Assembly: GCA_022764165.1 (NCBI GenBank)
Contig: JALERM010000104.1
Location: forward strand, 31,704 to 95,703
DNA: 64,000 nucleotides
Direction: 5' to 3'
Source of the DNA: Eubacterium sp.
GTDB taxonomy: Bacteria; Bacillota; Clostridia; Lachnospirales; Lachnospiraceae
Positions 43,130-55,750 of this stretch are shown piece by piece. The first letter of the stretch is position 1. Every line of letters begins with the position of its first letter. Below the pieces are notes generated by a model, which made no database searches, was not told the origin of the DNA, and saw only the letters and a list, made by a program, of their open reading frames with translations. The position numbers and the translations under genes are program-made.

Positions 43130-44029
43130 TCACTGACCTGACCAGAACATTTTCACCGGAGAAAATGTATCTCCTTTTTTCTGAAATATGCCGATAAACT
43201 GTTCTCTGCTGTCATATACACGAAACCGCTCCGCATCAGTTACCGGTACTGTTCGTAAATTTGAGGCTGAAAATGAATTGCCGTTATGTACCAGACGATC
43301 AGCCTCTTCCCCGGTGTATACCGCAGGGCAGTCATTAAACATGGCATCTACCGGAGTCACCAGCTGATCCACTTCGCCCCGACTGACATATTCACGGATT
43401 TCGTCCAGCTTATATGCATTTTCAATGGCAAAACGTTCCACCCTGGTGCGCACCAGTTTTTCCATACAGCCGCCGCAGCCCAGCTTTTCACCGATATCAT
43501 GGCACAGTGTACGGATATACGTACCTTTAGAGCAATGTACCCGCATGGTAACCAGAGGCAGCTGAATCTGCAGAACATCAATTGAGAAAAAGTGAACACT
43601 TCTCGCCTTCCGTTCTACAACTTTTCCTTCCCTGGCCAGTTCATACAGCTTTTTTCCATTCACTTTCAAAGCGGAATACATCGGCGGAATCTGCTGCTGC
43701 TCACCTTCAAATCCGGCGATACATGTTCGAATCTGTTCCGGCGATACCAGAACTTCCCGTTCTTCCAGCACTTTCCCTGACATATCCTGTGTATCCGTGG
43801 TAATTCCCAGATGAAGAACCGTCTCATAAACCTTATCATGATCCGTCAGCATATCACACAATCTGGTACCTTTTCCAAGACATACCGGCAAAACTCCTGT
43901 TGCATCTGGATCCAGTGTGCCTGTATGACCAATTTTTTTCTGACGGAGAATTCCTCTCAGCTTCGCCACCACATCATGAGAAGTATAGCCGGCTTCCTTG
44001 CAGACATTGATCACACCATTAATTTCCAT
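43130..44029 (-). CDS. truB: tRNA pseudouridine(55) synthase
   Basis: A 299-residue pseudouridine synthase modifying U55 in the T-loop of tRNAs. The catalytic Asp is in HTGTLDPDATGVLPV; YSALKVNGKKLYELAREG and CSKGTYIRTLCHDIGEKLG are family motifs. A C-terminal PUA-type domain follows. The ATG at 44029 is preferred because AAGGAG lies 7 nt upstream; the ATG at 44035 is only 1 nt from it. It overlaps the nrnA stop by about 10 bp. Confidence 0.96.
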   Translation of the reverse strand: MEINGVINVCKEAGYTSHDVVAKLRGILRQKKIGHTGTLDPDATGVLPVCLGKGTRLCDMLTDHDKVYETVLHLGITTDTQDMSGKVLEEREVLVSPEQIRTCIAGFEGEQQQIPPMYSALKVNGKKLYELAREGKVVERKARSVHFFSIDVLQIQLPLVTMRVHCSKGTYIRTLCHDIGEKLGCGGCMEKLVRTRVERFAIENAYKLDEIREYVSRGEVDQLVTPVDAMFNDCPAVYTGEEADRLVHNGNSFSASNLRTVPVTDAERFRVYDSREQFIGIFQKKGDTFSPVKMFWSGQ

Positions 44030-44987
44030 CTGCATGCTCCTTCAACTGTCTCTCAATGTCAAACGTCAGACTGTTGATCACATCATGAACAGAGCCCTGC
44101 ATGGTACAGCCGGCTGCAAGTACATGACCGCCGCCATTGAAGTAGGCCGCAATTCTCGCCACATCCACGATTCCGTTGGAACGCATGCTGACCTTATACT
44201 CCTGTACACCGATTTCATATAGAAACAGTGCCACTTCCACACCGGCAGTGACCTGAAGCTGATTGACAATCCCATCCAGATCCTTTGGTGTCAGTCCATA
44301 GAAACGAAGATCTTTTTGTTTTACATAACCAATGATACATTTGCCATCCAGAATCATGATACTTTCCATAATGGTGCGGCCCATAATCTGGTTCTGTGCA
44401 TACGTTTTTGTATAAAAAGAATCTTTAATAATCTTGCCAAAGTCTATGCCTGTCTCCATCAGTTCTGCAGCAATCCTCATGGTTTCCGGTGTTGTACAGG
44501 AATACTGAAACACACCGGAATCACTGATAATTCCGGAATAAATGGCCTCAGCCACTTCCCTGGTGACTTTTTCCGGCTCCATCAACTTGTACAAGACTTC
44601 GCAGGTGGAACTTGTATCCGGCTCGATATGATTGATCTGCGCAATGCCCGGATTCGTCACATGATGATCCACACAGCAGGTCACCCTTGCAGTGTCCAGA
44701 GCCTGTGCACACACACCGATTCTGTCCTTGCTGCTCACATCGAACAGCAGCAAAAGATCATAGACTTTTCCCTCCTGCCACTCATGACGTATCTGATCCA
44801 CATCCTGAATGTAGTTATACACATCTCTGATTTCTTCCATGTATACATCAGCCTCAATCTGTGGATACCAGGTCTTCAGATACAGATACATACCCATACA
44901 GGAACCTACACAGTCGCCGTCCGGCCTTACATGACCGGCAATGGCAACTGTTTTTACATTTTCCAATACAGATGAAAGATTATTCAT
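44019..44987 (-). CDS. nrnA: DHH-family oligoribonuclease / pAp phosphatase
   Basis: A 322-residue DHH/DHHA1 phosphoesterase of the NrnA type, which degrades nanoRNA and dephosphorylates pAp. Motifs: GHVRPDGDCVGSCMG near the N-terminus, LLFDVSSKDR, the signature VDHHVTNPG, and the DHHA1 motif FNGGGHVLAAGC. The ATG at 44987 overlaps the end of rbfA, so translation is coupled. It sits in the conserved infB-rbfA-nrnA-truB order. Confidence 0.94.
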   Translation of the reverse strand: MNNLSSVLENVKTVAIAGHVRPDGDCVGSCMGMYLYLKTWYPQIEADVYMEEIRDVYNYIQDVDQIRHEWQEGKVYDLLLLFDVSSKDRIGVCAQALDTARVTCCVDHHVTNPGIAQINHIEPDTSSTCEVLYKLMEPEKVTREVAEAIYSGIISDSGVFQYSCTTPETMRIAAELMETGIDFGKIIKDSFYTKTYAQNQIMGRTIMESIMILDGKCIIGYVKQKDLRFYGLTPKDLDGIVNQLQVTAGVEVALFLYEIGVQEYKVSMRSNGIVDVARIAAYFNGGGHVLAAGCTMQGSVHDVINSLTFDIERQLKEHADGN

Positions 44988-45369
44988 CTTCTTCTTCAGC
45001 CCTTTCTCTTTGAGAATGCCCTTCATTCACTTCCTGAATCAGTCGGGACATATTCACTCCATACTCAATGGATTCATCCAGTTTAAACTGGATTTCCGGA
45101 GTATTGCGGAGATTCAGACGTTTTGCCAGCTGGCGGCGGATATACCCTTCCGCACTGCGCAGGCCGGCAATCGTATCGCTTTTTTCTTTTTCAGAACCCA
45201 GCACACTGATATACGCCTTACAGGTCTTCAGATCCGGAGCAACTTCCGCTGCCGTTACAGATGTCATCATATGAATCCGCGGATCTTTGATTTCCTGACG
45301 AATAATAATGCTCAGTTCCTTCATTACTTCTCCGTTGATTCTTGTATTCTTGATACTGTTTTTTCTCAT
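44980..45369 (-). CDS. rbfA: Ribosome-binding factor A
   Basis: A 129-residue RbfA, a KH-fold factor for late 30S maturation. The N-terminus INGEVMKELSIIIRQEIKDP, the middle VTAAEVAPDLKTCKAYISVL and LRNTPEIQFKLDESIEYG are characteristic. It has an acidic C-terminal tail. It lies 15 bp after infB and overlaps nrnA. Confidence 0.96.
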   Translation of the reverse strand: MRKNSIKNTRINGEVMKELSIIIRQEIKDPRIHMMTSVTAAEVAPDLKTCKAYISVLGSEKEKSDTIAGLRSAEGYIRRQLAKRLNLRNTPEIQFKLDESIEYGVNMSRLIQEVNEGHSQRERAEEEDE

Positions 45370-45384
45370 TCTCTATTCCTCTAA

Positions 45385-48225
45385 TCAGCGCGGAACCTCA
45401 ACCATAATATAGGCTTCTACCTGGTCGAATTCCTGAATGTCATTAAATCCTTCAAATACCAGACCACATTCGTATCCTGCTCTGACTTCTTTTACATCAT
45501 CTTTAAATCTCTTCAGAGATGCCAGAGGACCTTCGAAGATCTGTGTTCCTTCACGGGAGATACGTACCGAACATCCTCTCTGGAACACACCATCCATGAC
45601 GTAGCTTCCCGCAATGTTGCCCACACCGGAAGCCTTAAAGATCTGACGAACTTCACCGTGTCCGATGACTTTTTCCTCAAATACAGGATCCAGCATACCT
45701 TTCATGGCTGCTTCTACGTCTTCGATTGCCTGGTAGATGACACGGTACAGACGAAGGTCAACACCCTCCTGCTCCGCAATTGCTTTGGCGGTTGCATCCG
45801 GTCTTACATTGAAACCGATAATGATCGCATTGGATGCAGAAGCCAGAGTAACATCGGACTCATTGATGGCACCAACACCGCCATGGATAATTTTTACTAC
45901 AACTTCTTCGTTGGACAGTTTCACAAGACTCTGTTTTACTGCCTCAACAGAACCCTGAACATCGGCTTTTACTACGATATTCAGTTCTTTCAGATTGCCC
46001 TCCTGAATCTGGTTGAACAGATCATCCAGAGACATTTTTGCTTTTGTCTCTTCCAGAAGACGATTCTTGTTCTCGGAAATAAAGGTAGCTGCAAAGTTTT
46101 TGGCTTCTTTATCATTTTCAGTGGCAACCAGAACTTCACCTGCATTCGGAACATCGGAAAGGCCAAGGATTTCTACCGGGGTAGACGGACCTGCTTCTTT
46201 TACGCGGCGTCCCTTATCGTCCATCATGGCACGCACTTTACCGGAGCATGCACCTGCGGCAATGAAATCACCCACATGCAGGGTACCTTTCTGTACCAGA
46301 ATGGTAGCCACCGGACCTTTTCCTTTGTCCAGCTGTGCTTCAATAACAAGACCACGGGCACGGCGTTTTGGATTGGCTCTCAGTTCTCCCACCTCTGCAG
46401 TCAGAAGAATCATTTCCAGAAGGTCTTCGATACCTTCATGACTCTTAGCAGATACCGGAACAAAGATGGTGCTTCCGCCCCAGTCTTCCGGAATCAGATT
46501 ATATTCGGAAAGTTCCTGTTTTACCCTTTCCACATTAGCACTTGGTTTATCAATTTTATTGATGGCAACGATGATATCAACACCTGCTGCTTTGGCATGG
46601 TTGATCGCTTCCACAGTCTGCGGCATCACACCGTCGTCTGCGGCAACAACCAGTACGGCAATATCCGTAGCATTGGCACCACGCATACGCATGGCTGTAA
46701 ATGCCTCATGACCCGGTGTATCAAGGAAGGTGATCTTCTGTCCCTTGATGGATACCACATAAGCACCGATGTGCTGGGTGATACCGCCGGCCTCACGGTC
46801 GGTTACATTTGTCTTACGGATCGCATCCAGAAGAGAGGTTTTACCATGGTCAACATGACCCATAACACAGACTACCGGAGGTCTGGCAACCAGTGTAGAC
46901 TCATCGTCTTCTTCCTCTTTCAGCAGTTCCTCGATCACATCGACTTTCTCTTCCTGCTCTGCAATGATATCGAATTCCATTGCAATTTCCTGTGCCTTTT
47001 CAAAATCAATTTCATGATTTACCGTCACCATGACGCCCTGCATAAACAGTTTCTTCACGATCACAGAAGGCTGCATCTTCATCTTTTCCGCCAGTTCACG
47101 GATGGTCATTTTCTCCGGAAGGATGATTTCCTTTACTTCTTCCTTCTTTTCCTCTTTCGGCTGCGGACGAACCGGTTTCTGAAGAGCTTTCGGAAGTTTC
47201 TGATTCGGACGGCGTCCCTGATTCGGGCGATTGCTTCCCTGACTTCCTCTTCTGTCCTGTGTCTTCTTCTCTTCTCTTTCCCGTTCTTTTTCTTTATCTT
47301 TTTCTTTGCTCTTGACATCTCTGACAGGTTTTCTTGCAAGACCAAGATCCATGGTGTCTACAGAAGAGGATCTGGAATCTCTGCGCTCATTGCGGCGTCC
47401 GCTGTCTCTGGTATCTCTGTCTTTTCCATCCCGTTCTCTTCCGTCACGGTCTCTCTGGTCACGGTTCATGCCGCCGCGGTTATTATCAAATTTGCGTCCT
47501 TCCTGACCAGCATTCTGACGGTCTCCGAACTTGCGATTGCCGCCGTCCGGACGTCCCTGTCCCTGCGGGCGGTTCTGTCCCTGCGTTCTTCCCTGACCAT
47601 TGTTCTGGCGATCCCCAAATCTGCGGTTTCCGCCCTGGCCTTCTTTTCTATCCTGACCATCACGTCTGTCCTGGAACTCTTTTCTGCCCTGACCATTGTT
47701 CTGGCGCTCGCCGTTAAATTTGCGATTGCCGCCATCGGTATACTCCTTCTGACCGGAATACTCCGTTTTCGGTGCTGTTTTTGCCGGAGCACTCTGTGTG
47801 TTTGCTGACGCTGCCGGTTTTACTGTATCTGCCGGTTTTGCCGCTGCCTTGTTCTGTACTTCTGCTGTCTTTTCAGACTGCTCTTTTCCTGCCCCCTGCT
47901 GCGGACGATTTCCTGCCGGTTTATTGCGGCGGAAATTCTTTCCTTCCTGGGTCATGGCATTCTGCGGACGGAATACCTGAATCAAATTAGATTTCTTTTT
48001 CGGGCGATCTACAGTTTTTTTGCCTGCTACCTTATTTTCTTCTTTTCCTTCGGATTTATTCTCTTTATTTCCGGAAAGACCTTCCCGGACCATTTTTTCA
48101 TCTTTTTCTTCCAATGTACTCATATGACTTTTAACTTCTATATTTTTCCCCTTCAAATATTCTAAAACTTCTTTATTCGTCTTTTTTAATTCCTGTGCCA
48201 GCTCGTAAACTCTAAGTTTTGCCAT
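45385..48225 (-). CDS. infB: Translation initiation factor IF-2
   Basis: A 946-residue IF-2. The first ~55 residues are the IF2_N domain ([20 protein letters not shown]). A very long disordered region follows to about residue 380, rich in Q/G/R/N/D with recurring NGQGR, DRKEGQ and [12 protein letters not shown] stretches. A second IF2_N domain ([20 protein letters not shown]) precedes the GTPase: G1 [13 protein letters not shown]3 DTPGHEAF, G4 NKID. Domains II-IV with the fMet-tRNA-binding C-terminus follow. IF-2 brings initiator tRNA to the 30S. The sense strand of the disordered region also gives long antisense ORFs, which are shadows. Confidence 0.97.
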   Translation of the reverse strand: MAKLRVYELAQELKKTNKEVLEYLKGKNIEVKSHMSTLEEKDEKMVREGLSGNKENKSEGKEENKVAGKKTVDRPKKKSNLIQVFRPQNAMTQEGKNFRRNKPAGNRPQQGAGKEQSEKTAEVQNKAAAKPADTVKPAASANTQSAPAKTAPKTEYSGQKEYTDGGNRKFNGERQNNGQGRKEFQDRRDGQDRKEGQGGNRRFGDRQNNGQGRTQGQNRPQGQGRPDGGNRKFGDRQNAGQEGRKFDNNRGGMNRDQRDRDGRERDGKDRDTRDSGRRNERRDSRSSSVDTMDLGLARKPVRDVKSKEKDKEKEREREEKKTQDRRGSQGSNRPNQGRRPNQKLPKALQKPVRPQPKEEKKEEVKEIILPEKMTIRELAEKMKMQPSVIVKKLFMQGVMVTVNHEIDFEKAQEIAMEFDIIAEQEEKVDVIEELLKEEEDDESTLVARPPVVCVMGHVDHGKTSLLDAIRKTNVTDREAGGITQHIGAYVVSIKGQKITFLDTPGHEAFTAMRMRGANATDIAVLVVAADDGVMPQTVEAINHAKAAGVDIIVAINKIDKPSANVERVKQELSEYNLIPEDWGGSTIFVPVSAKSHEGIEDLLEMILLTAEVGELRANPKRRARGLVIEAQLDKGKGPVATILVQKGTLHVGDFIAAGACSGKVRAMMDDKGRRVKEAGPSTPVEILGLSDVPNAGEVLVATENDKEAKNFAATFISENKNRLLEETKAKMSLDDLFNQIQEGNLKELNIVVKADVQGSVEAVKQSLVKLSNEEVVVKIIHGGVGAINESDVTLASASNAIIIGFNVRPDATAKAIAEQEGVDLRLYRVIYQAIEDVEAAMKGMLDPVFEEKVIGHGEVRQIFKASGVGNIAGSYVMDGVFQRGCSVRISREGTQIFEGPLASLKRFKDDVKEVRAGYECGLVFEGFNDIQEFDQVEAYIMVEVPR

Positions 48226-48247
48226 ATTACCACCAACCTTTCTCTGC

Positions 48248-48568
48248 TCATGACAAAGCTGCTGCCATATCCAACTGTTTCTTCAATGCGGATGCAAGGT
48301 TTTCATCCGTAACAGCCAGTGATGCACGAAATTCTTTGCCGATTGCCGCACCCAGCTCCTCTTTTCCGCCAAATTCATAGTACGGAACCTGATAATACGT
48401 ACACATGTTTCTGAACTTTTTCTTTGTATTATCTGAAGCTTCTTCTGACACAATAACCAGCCAGGCTTTTCCGGTCTTTACTGCTTTTTCTGCTGCGAAT
48501 TCGCCGCTTGCAATCTTTCCTGCTTTCATGGAAAGTCCAATCAGTGATATTACTTTTTTACAATTCAA
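48248..48568 (-). CDS. ylxQ: L7Ae-family RNA-binding protein (YlxQ)
   Basis: A 106-residue L7Ae/L30e-like protein ([54 protein letters not shown]). Relatives bind kink-turn RNA; the function of YlxQ is not settled. The preferred start is TTG at 48568 with AGGAAG upstream, overlapping the end of ylxR by 11 bp; an upstream in-frame ATG at 48598 lies deep within ylxR. It is between ylxR and infB, as in other Firmicutes. Confidence 0.88.
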   Translation of the reverse strand: MNCKKVISLIGLSMKAGKIASGEFAAEKAVKTGKAWLVIVSEEASDNTKKKFRNMCTYYQVPYYEFGGKEELGAAIGKEFRASLAVTDENLASALKKQLDMAAALS

Positions 48569-48833
48569 TCGTATCCAGCTTCCTTTCCAGGCTTTCATAT
48601 ACTTCCTGCGGAATCGGCATCTTCAAAGAGCGCTCCAGTCCTTTGCCTTTCATTGCCTTCTGAAGACATTCCTTTGAAAAGCAAAGATAAGCACCCCTGC
48701 CGTTCTTTTTCCCCGTGGCATCCAGAATAATCTGGTCGTCCGTGGTTTTCAGAACACGTATCATTTCTTTTTTATTCTTCATTTCGTTGCAGCCGATACA
48801 TTTCCGCAGCGGTACTTTTTTTACATTCGCCAT
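48558..48833 (-). CDS. ylxR: YlxR (DUF448) RNA-binding protein
   Basis: A 91-residue protein with the DUF448 signature RKCIGCNEMKNKKEMIRVLK and GRGAYLCFSKECLQKAM. Known structures suggest nucleic-acid binding, and relatives have been linked to regulation of other genes. It stands 18 bp downstream of nusA in the conserved nusA-ylxR-ylxQ-infB order. Confidence 0.94.
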   Translation of the reverse strand: MANVKKVPLRKCIGCNEMKNKKEMIRVLKTTDDQIILDATGKKNGRGAYLCFSKECLQKAMKGKGLERSLKMPIPQEVYESLERKLDTIEL

Positions 48834-48851
48834 AACTTACCGCCTCACAGT

Positions 48852-50015
48852 TTATTCTTCTTCGTTTTCTTCCTCTTCAGAGACTTCCGGCTCTTCGCTT
48901 TCTCCAGCCTCTTCGTCAATCAGGATATCCTCCTCATCCTCATATCCGTCTTCATCCTGATAATAATCAAAGTCACCGGCTTCTCTCGCCTGTGTCTCAC
49001 TCTTAATATCAATCTTGAAGCCGGTCAGACGAGCTGCCAGACGAGCATTCTGTCCTTCCTTACCGATAGCAAGAGAAAGCTGATAATCCGGAACAATAAC
49101 CAGTGCTGTTTTTTCATCCGGATCCGCCATAACGGAAATGACTTTCGCAGGGCTCAGTGCATTTTCAATCAGCAGTGCCGGATTTTCATCCCAGTTGATG
49201 ATATCGATTTTCTCACCGCGCAGTTCAGAAACGATGGCATTGACTCTGGCACCGTTCATACCTACACAGGCTCCTACAGCATCAACATCCGGGTCATTGG
49301 ACCATACGGCAATCTTCGTTCTGGAACCTGCCTCACGGGCAATGCTGCGAATCTCAACGATTCCGTCTCTCACCTCTGTCACTTCAGATTCAAACAGTCG
49401 TTTTACCAGTTCCGGATGGGTTCTTGATACCAGAATCTTTGGACCCTTCGGTGTATCTTTCACTTCCAGAACATACAGCTTGATACGCTCGGTAGGCTTA
49501 AATGTCTCGCCTTTCACCTGCTCATTCTCGTTGAGAACCGCATCCACCTTGCCCAGATTGATGCTGACATTTCTTCCCAGATAACGCTGTACCACACCGG
49601 TAACAATATCTCTTTCTTTCTGGAAATACTCATCATACAGAACTTTTCTTTCTTCTTCACGGATTTTCTGCAGAATCACATTCTTTGCATTCTGTGTTGC
49701 AATACGGCCAAACTGTTTAGACTGAATCGGAACCCTGACTGTATCACCAACCACATACTTGGTATCCATCAATCTGGCATTGGTGAGACTGATCTCAAGT
49801 ACAGGATCTTCCACCTCTTCCACTACTGTTTTCTCAGCATATACACTGAAATCACAGGTATCGGGATTGATGCTGACTCTGACATTATCAGCCTTGCCGA
49901 AATGATTCTTACATGCCTGAATCAGTGACTGTTCAATCGCTTCCAGTAAAACTTCCTTACTTATATTTTTTTCTTTTTCCAGAATATTTAATGCTTCCAT
50001 TAATTCTGTGTTCAT
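48852..50015 (-). CDS. nusA: Transcription termination/antitermination factor NusA
   Basis: A 387-residue NusA. The N-terminal RNA-polymerase-binding domain is followed by S1 ([20 protein letters not shown]), KH1 ([20 protein letters not shown]) and KH2 ([20 protein letters not shown]). As in other Firmicutes, the C-terminal acidic repeats of the E. coli protein are missing, and there is only an acidic E-rich tail. It lies 17 bp after rimP. Confidence 0.97.
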   Translation of the reverse strand: MNTELMEALNILEKEKNISKEVLLEAIEQSLIQACKNHFGKADNVRVSINPDTCDFSVYAEKTVVEEVEDPVLEISLTNARLMDTKYVVGDTVRVPIQSKQFGRIATQNAKNVILQKIREEERKVLYDEYFQKERDIVTGVVQRYLGRNVSINLGKVDAVLNENEQVKGETFKPTERIKLYVLEVKDTPKGPKILVSRTHPELVKRLFESEVTEVRDGIVEIRSIAREAGSRTKIAVWSNDPDVDAVGACVGMNGARVNAIVSELRGEKIDIINWDENPALLIENALSPAKVISVMADPDEKTALVIVPDYQLSLAIGKEGQNARLAARLTGFKIDIKSETQAREAGDFDYYQDEDGYEDEEDILIDEEAGESEEPEVSEEEENEEE

Positions 50016-50032
50016 TTTTTCTCTTATCCTCC

Positions 50033-50500
50033 TTAAAAATCAAACGAAAGTCGGATCAATGCGATCTCTGCTCTCTGAAATACCCTGGTTTCCTGATCAT
50101 CCAGAGTGATGGTCACATGTGTTTCATCATATGCGCTGAGAATGCCAAAGAATTCTTTCTGTTTGTCGATGGGACGGTAGGTTCGTATCTCCACTTCTTT
50201 TCCCAGACTTCTTTTAAAATCCTTTTCCTTTTTCAAAGGTCTCCCAAGACCCGGAGAACTTACTTCCATAATATATGCGTCATCAATAAAGTCTTCCTCA
50301 TCCAGTTTGTCACTGAACAGGCGGCTGACAGCCTCACAATCGTCGATTGTAATTCCGCCTTCCTTATCGATGTACAGACGCAGATACCAGGAGCCCGCTT
50401 CTTTGACATATTCCACATCCACCAGTTCAAAACCGAAACTGCTTATGATTGGTTCTGCCAGTGCTTCCGCCTTTTGTTCGTACTGTTCTCTTATGCTCAT
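50033..50500 (-). CDS. rimP: Ribosome maturation factor RimP
   Basis: A 155-residue 30S maturation factor. FGFELVDVEYVKEAGSWYLR, IDKEGGITIDDCEAVSR and EVSSPGLGRPLKKEKDF are diagnostic. GGTGGTGAG precedes the ATG. It is the first gene of the nusA-infB cluster, downstream of a terminator that closes the topoisomerase operon. Confidence 0.95.
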   Translation of the reverse strand: MSIREQYEQKAEALAEPIISSFGFELVDVEYVKEAGSWYLRLYIDKEGGITIDDCEAVSRLFSDKLDEEDFIDDAYIMEVSSPGLGRPLKKEKDFKRSLGKEVEIRTYRPIDKQKEFFGILSAYDETHVTITLDDQETRVFQRAEIALIRLSFDF

Positions 50501-50558
50501 GTTCTCACCACCTTTTTGTCAGGAAATTATTATCCTATCATTCCTATGATACAAAACA

Positions 50559-50583
50559 AAGAGTGGACGAAACGTCCACTCTT
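50559..50583 (-). terminator. Terminator of the topoisomerase operon
   Basis: A perfect 11-bp stem (50559-50569 with 50573-50583, AAA loop) is followed on the minus strand by TTTGTTTTGT. It separates the A subunit from rimP. Confidence 0.85.
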
Positions 50584-50646
50584 AACTAGTAACCAATATC
50601 AACACTTTAATGATAACACTCTTTTTTGAAAAATGCAAGTAGGAAA

Positions 50647-52887
50647 TCACGATATTCTCACTTTTGTTCCCTTTGTATCCCGTTTTCCCAGTTTTACTTT
50701 ATTGAGAACTATCTGTTTTCCTTTATATTCTGCCGTATATTCCATCCGGCTTTCCAAAAGGTAAGCGTGTTCCACAGAATCTCCCTGCACAAGTTTGATT
50801 CCCCGGACACCCACCGCCGTTTTTTTCATAGAGGAAATTTCTGACTTCATAAAACGCAGGAAATAACCATTCTTCGTCTGCAGCACCACATAATCCATGG
50901 CATCACATAACCCTGCCAGTACCAATACATCTCCCTCAGCCAGTTTGGTGGCGGCAATGGTCCGCTTGACCACGTCAAATTCCGTACCGGGAACCTGTTT
51001 CACCATTCCGTTTCCAGTCACAAACATCATGGTGCCGTTCTTTATCATTTCCATGCTTGCCACAAACAAAATCTGTTCCTGTGCACTTGAGTAATTGCTC
51101 AGATTATCCACCGGAGTCCCTTTGTCCCTCAGTTTTGTGAGCGGTATATCCATCACCTTCACGCTGTGCATCTGTCCCTTTTCGGTAAAAAAACAGATTT
51201 TATCGGTATTCATGCAGGTAAGAACGTATTTGTACTCATTATGAACCGTTTCTTTATTGCGCTCATAAATGGATTTGTCCAGAAGTTTTGCATAGCCGAA
51301 CCGATCCATCAGGAAGCAGACTTCCATCTCTTCCACTTTCTTTTCTTCAAATACGATTTCTTCCGCATTTTCAATCACGGTCCGGCGTTTTCTGCCATAA
51401 GTTTTCTTGGTTCGGTCCAGATCTTCCATGATAACCTGCGCCATAGAATCATAATTATTCAAAATATCTTCATACCGCTCAATATTTTTCACGGTCTGCT
51501 CATGTTCCGCAAGCAGCGCTTCAATCTCCAGTCCGATCAGTTTGTACAGACGCATTTCCAGAATGGCTGTGGCCTGTCTCTGGGTGAAACGAAGTTTTTT
51601 CGCAGCTTTCTCGCTGGTTTTCGTCTTAAAACGGATACCCTCCGTCGCACCCATGGTCAGGCAGTCCTTTACTTGTTTCTGATTCTTGCTGCCCCGGAGA
51701 ATTTCGATGATCAGGTCGATCACATCACAGGCTTTGATCAGACCTTCCTGGACTTCTTTTTTCTCCAGTTCCCTGCCCAGCAATGTCTGATACTTTCTGG
51801 TACATACATCAAACTGAAAATCCACGTGATATTCAATCATCTGCTTGAGGCTTAAGGTTTCCGGTCTTCCGTCCGCCACCGCCAGCATATTGACACCGAA
51901 GGTGTCCTCCAGCCGGGTTTTCTTATAAAGCATATTTTTCAGATTTTCCACATCAGCACCTTTTTTCAGTTCCAGCACGATGCGGATGCCTTCTTTGGAA
52001 GACTGGTTGGAAATATCAACGATTTCCGGTGCTTTTTTGCTTTCCACCAGTGCCGCCACATCATTCAGGAATTTGCCGATATTGGCACCTACCATCGGGT
52101 AGGGAATCTCCGTGATGACAAGATTTACTTTCCCGCCTTTGCAGGGTTCTTCCTCCACTTTCCCCCGGACTTTAATTTTTCCGCTTCCGGTTTCATAGAT
52201 TTTCAACAGTTCATCTTTGTTGGTTACAATTCCGCCGGTGGGAAAATCCGGTCCCTTGATGTATTTCATCAGTTCTTTCACTGTAATTGCATTATTTTTC
52301 ATATATGCCTTCACGGCATCTACAATTTCCCCCAGATTGTGGGGCGGAATACTGGTAGCCATGCCGACCGCAATTCCTTCAGCACCGTTCAGCAGCAGAT
52401 TGGGCACCCGCACGGGGAGTACCACCGGCTCTTTTTCCGTCTCATCAAAGTTGGGCATAAAATCCACCACATCTTTGTCCATATCACTGAGGTATACTTC
52501 CTGCGTGATCTGCTGCAGCCTTGCCTCCGTGTATCGCATGGCAGCCGCCCCGTCTCCCTCAATTGACCCAAAGTTTCCGTGACCATCCACCAACACCTGC
52601 CCCTTTTTGAAATCCTGAGCCATAACCACCAGAGCTTCGTAAATGGAACTGTCACCGTGAGGATGGTATTTACCCATGGTATCTCCAACAATTCTGGCAC
52701 ACTTACGGTAAGGCCGGTCATAGCGGATTCCCAGTTCATACATATCATACAGGGTTCTTCTCTGTACCGGCTTCAGTCCATCCCGCACATCCGGAAGGGC
52801 CCGGGAAACGATTACGCTCATGGCATAATCAATATAGGATTTTTGCATAATCTCCGAATACTCGGTTCTGATAATCTGTCCGTCCAT
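50647..52887 (-). CDS. parC: Type IIA topoisomerase A subunit (topoisomerase IV type)
   Basis: A 746-residue DNA-cleavage subunit. The start [29 protein letters not shown], and the quinolone-determining region [16 protein letters not shown] (wild-type-like Ser and Glu) are clear. The catalytic Tyr is in the [11 protein letters not shown] segment. The C-terminal domain is short, and I see no GyrA-box (QRRGGKG); this and the location away from dnaA favour ParC over GyrA. The call is not certain, since some Clostridia have gyrase-like second pairs. It lies 11 bp after the B subunit. Confidence 0.85.
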   Translation of the reverse strand: MDGQIIRTEYSEIMQKSYIDYAMSVIVSRALPDVRDGLKPVQRRTLYDMYELGIRYDRPYRKCARIVGDTMGKYHPHGDSSIYEALVVMAQDFKKGQVLVDGHGNFGSIEGDGAAAMRYTEARLQQITQEVYLSDMDKDVVDFMPNFDETEKEPVVLPVRVPNLLLNGAEGIAVGMATSIPPHNLGEIVDAVKAYMKNNAITVKELMKYIKGPDFPTGGIVTNKDELLKIYETGSGKIKVRGKVEEEPCKGGKVNLVITEIPYPMVGANIGKFLNDVAALVESKKAPEIVDISNQSSKEGIRIVLELKKGADVENLKNMLYKKTRLEDTFGVNMLAVADGRPETLSLKQMIEYHVDFQFDVCTRKYQTLLGRELEKKEVQEGLIKACDVIDLIIEILRGSKNQKQVKDCLTMGATEGIRFKTKTSEKAAKKLRFTQRQATAILEMRLYKLIGLEIEALLAEHEQTVKNIERYEDILNNYDSMAQVIMEDLDRTKKTYGRKRRTVIENAEEIVFEEKKVEEMEVCFLMDRFGYAKLLDKSIYERNKETVHNEYKYVLTCMNTDKICFFTEKGQMHSVKVMDIPLTKLRDKGTPVDNLSNYSSAQEQILFVASMEMIKNGTMMFVTGNGMVKQVPGTEFDVVKRTIAATKLAEGDVLVLAGLCDAMDYVVLQTKNGYFLRFMKSEISSMKKTAVGVRGIKLVQGDSVEHAYLLESRMEYTAEYKGKQIVLNKVKLGKRDTKGTKVRIS

Positions 52888-52898
52888 TCCATCACTCC

Positions 52899-54917
<2,019 letters not shown>

Positions 54918-54936
54918 TTACCGGACATTGAGCAAA

Positions 54937-54968
54937 AAAAGAGACATGAGTAAACTCATATCTCTTTT
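54937..54968 (-). terminator. Terminator of queT
   Basis: AAAAGAGA-ATGAGT pairs with ACTCAT-TCTCTTTT (54937-54951 with 54954-54968, one mismatch). A run of T follows on the minus strand. Confidence 0.75.
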
Positions 54969-54977
54969 CATATATTT

Positions 54978-55475
54978 TTATGCCGTTTTAAATATCACAG
55001 CGCGATATTTCTTCAATGCTGTATATACAACCATTCCAAGAACTTCACAGGAAATAATTTCTCCTACGCCCACGGTCAGCATCATAAATGGAATCGGCAG
55101 CGGAACCTGGTATCCATAACGAAGTACAAAGGGTACGATCAGTGCATTGGCTATAATCGGGGGCAGCGGTGCCAGAAAACGATTCTGGTTTCGCAGCAGA
55201 TACGTTCCCACAGCTCCGATCAGAGTTGCGATACTTCCAAAGATAATATCCGGAACGATGCAGCCGCCGAGAATATTGCTTATAATACATCCCACAAATA
55301 AACCGGGAACCGCAGCCGGCGTAAATACCGGAAGAATCGTCAATGCTTCAGAAATTCGAACCTGAACTTCTCCATAGCTGAAAGGTGCAAAGACAAGGGT
55401 TAACACTACATAGATGGCAGCAATCATAGCCGCCTGTGCCAGGAACAGCACATTGACCGTTTTGTTTTTTTTCAT
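54978..55475 (-). CDS. queT: QueT-family queuosine-precursor transporter
   Basis: A 165-residue membrane protein with five to six hydrophobic segments, an S-component of energy-coupling-factor transporters. The N-terminal AQAAMIAAIYVVLTLVFAPF, the loop YGEVQVRISEALTILPVFTP, and ILGGCIVPDIIFGS are QueT-like. It is predicted to import preQ1 or another queuosine precursor with the shared EcfAAT module, which is not in the window. A preQ1-I-like riboswitch immediately upstream supports the assignment. Confidence 0.9.
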   Translation of the reverse strand: MKKNKTVNVLFLAQAAMIAAIYVVLTLVFAPFSYGEVQVRISEALTILPVFTPAAVPGLFVGCIISNILGGCIVPDIIFGSIATLIGAVGTYLLRNQNRFLAPLPPIIANALIVPFVLRYGYQVPLPIPFMMLTVGVGEIISCEVLGMVVYTALKKYRAVIFKTA

Positions 55476-55485
55476 GATTCAATTC

Positions 55486-55527
55486 TCCTTTAGTTTTGTT
55501 TTACGTGTGGAAGGTCTCGAACACACG
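55486..55527 (-). ncRNA. PreQ1-I-like riboswitch in the queT leader
   Basis: On the minus strand a 6-bp stem CGTGTG/CACACG (55527-55522 with 55509-55504) closes a 12-nt loop, TTCGAGACCTTC. It is followed by the A-rich tail GTAAAACAAAACTAAAGGAG. Loop length, the UUCxAG start, the C next to the 3' strand and the AACAAAAC tail match preQ1-I aptamers. The tail runs into the queT ribosome site, so the likely mechanism is translational. The stem's top base pair differs from the usual G-C pairs. Confidence 0.62.
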
Positions 55528-55632
55528 CGCCTTAGGCGTCTTAGCAGGTACAAAACTTTACAATTTTCTAAACGTTCAAAATACGCTTGCAAATATCCGA
55601 AAAATTTTATACACTGACTATAGAAGCAAAAA

Positions 55633-55660
55633 AGAAATCTCCAGTCTCCTGAAGATTTCT
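55633..55660 (-). terminator. Terminator after tRNA-Glu
   Basis: AGAAATCT pairs with AGATTTCT (55633-55640, 55653-55660), and a T6 run follows on the minus strand, 3 nt after the tRNA. Confidence 0.8.
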
Positions 55661-55663
55661 TAG

Positions 55664-55735
55664 CAGTTCGTAGGGGAATCGAACCCCTGTTTCCGCCGTG
55701 AGAGGGCGGCGTCTTAACCGCTTGACCAACGAACC
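55664..55735 (-). tRNA. tRNA-Glu (anticodon CTC)
   Basis: A 72-nt cloverleaf on the minus strand. The anticodon stem CCGCC/GGCGG holds the loop CTCTCAC, so the anticodon is CTC (codon GAG). The T arm is AGGGG-TTCGATT-CCCCT. The acceptor stem is GGTTCGT with ACGAACT, ending in a G1-U72 wobble and discriminator G. CCA is not encoded. It is a single tRNA, not part of an rRNA operon. Confidence 0.95.
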
Positions 55736-55750
55736 TTGCTCGATTATAAT
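55722..55750 (+). promoter_or_regulatory. Promoter of the DUF4349 gene, overlapping the tRNA
   Basis: TTGACC (55722-55727), a 17-bp spacer and TATAAT (55745-55750) on the plus strand. The -35 box lies inside the first bases of the tRNA gene, and the -10 overlaps the tRNA's own -10. Confidence 0.6.

Noticed and set aside
45658..47808. 716-residue ORF opposite infB
   Set aside because: Antisense shadow produced by the biased codons of IF-2.
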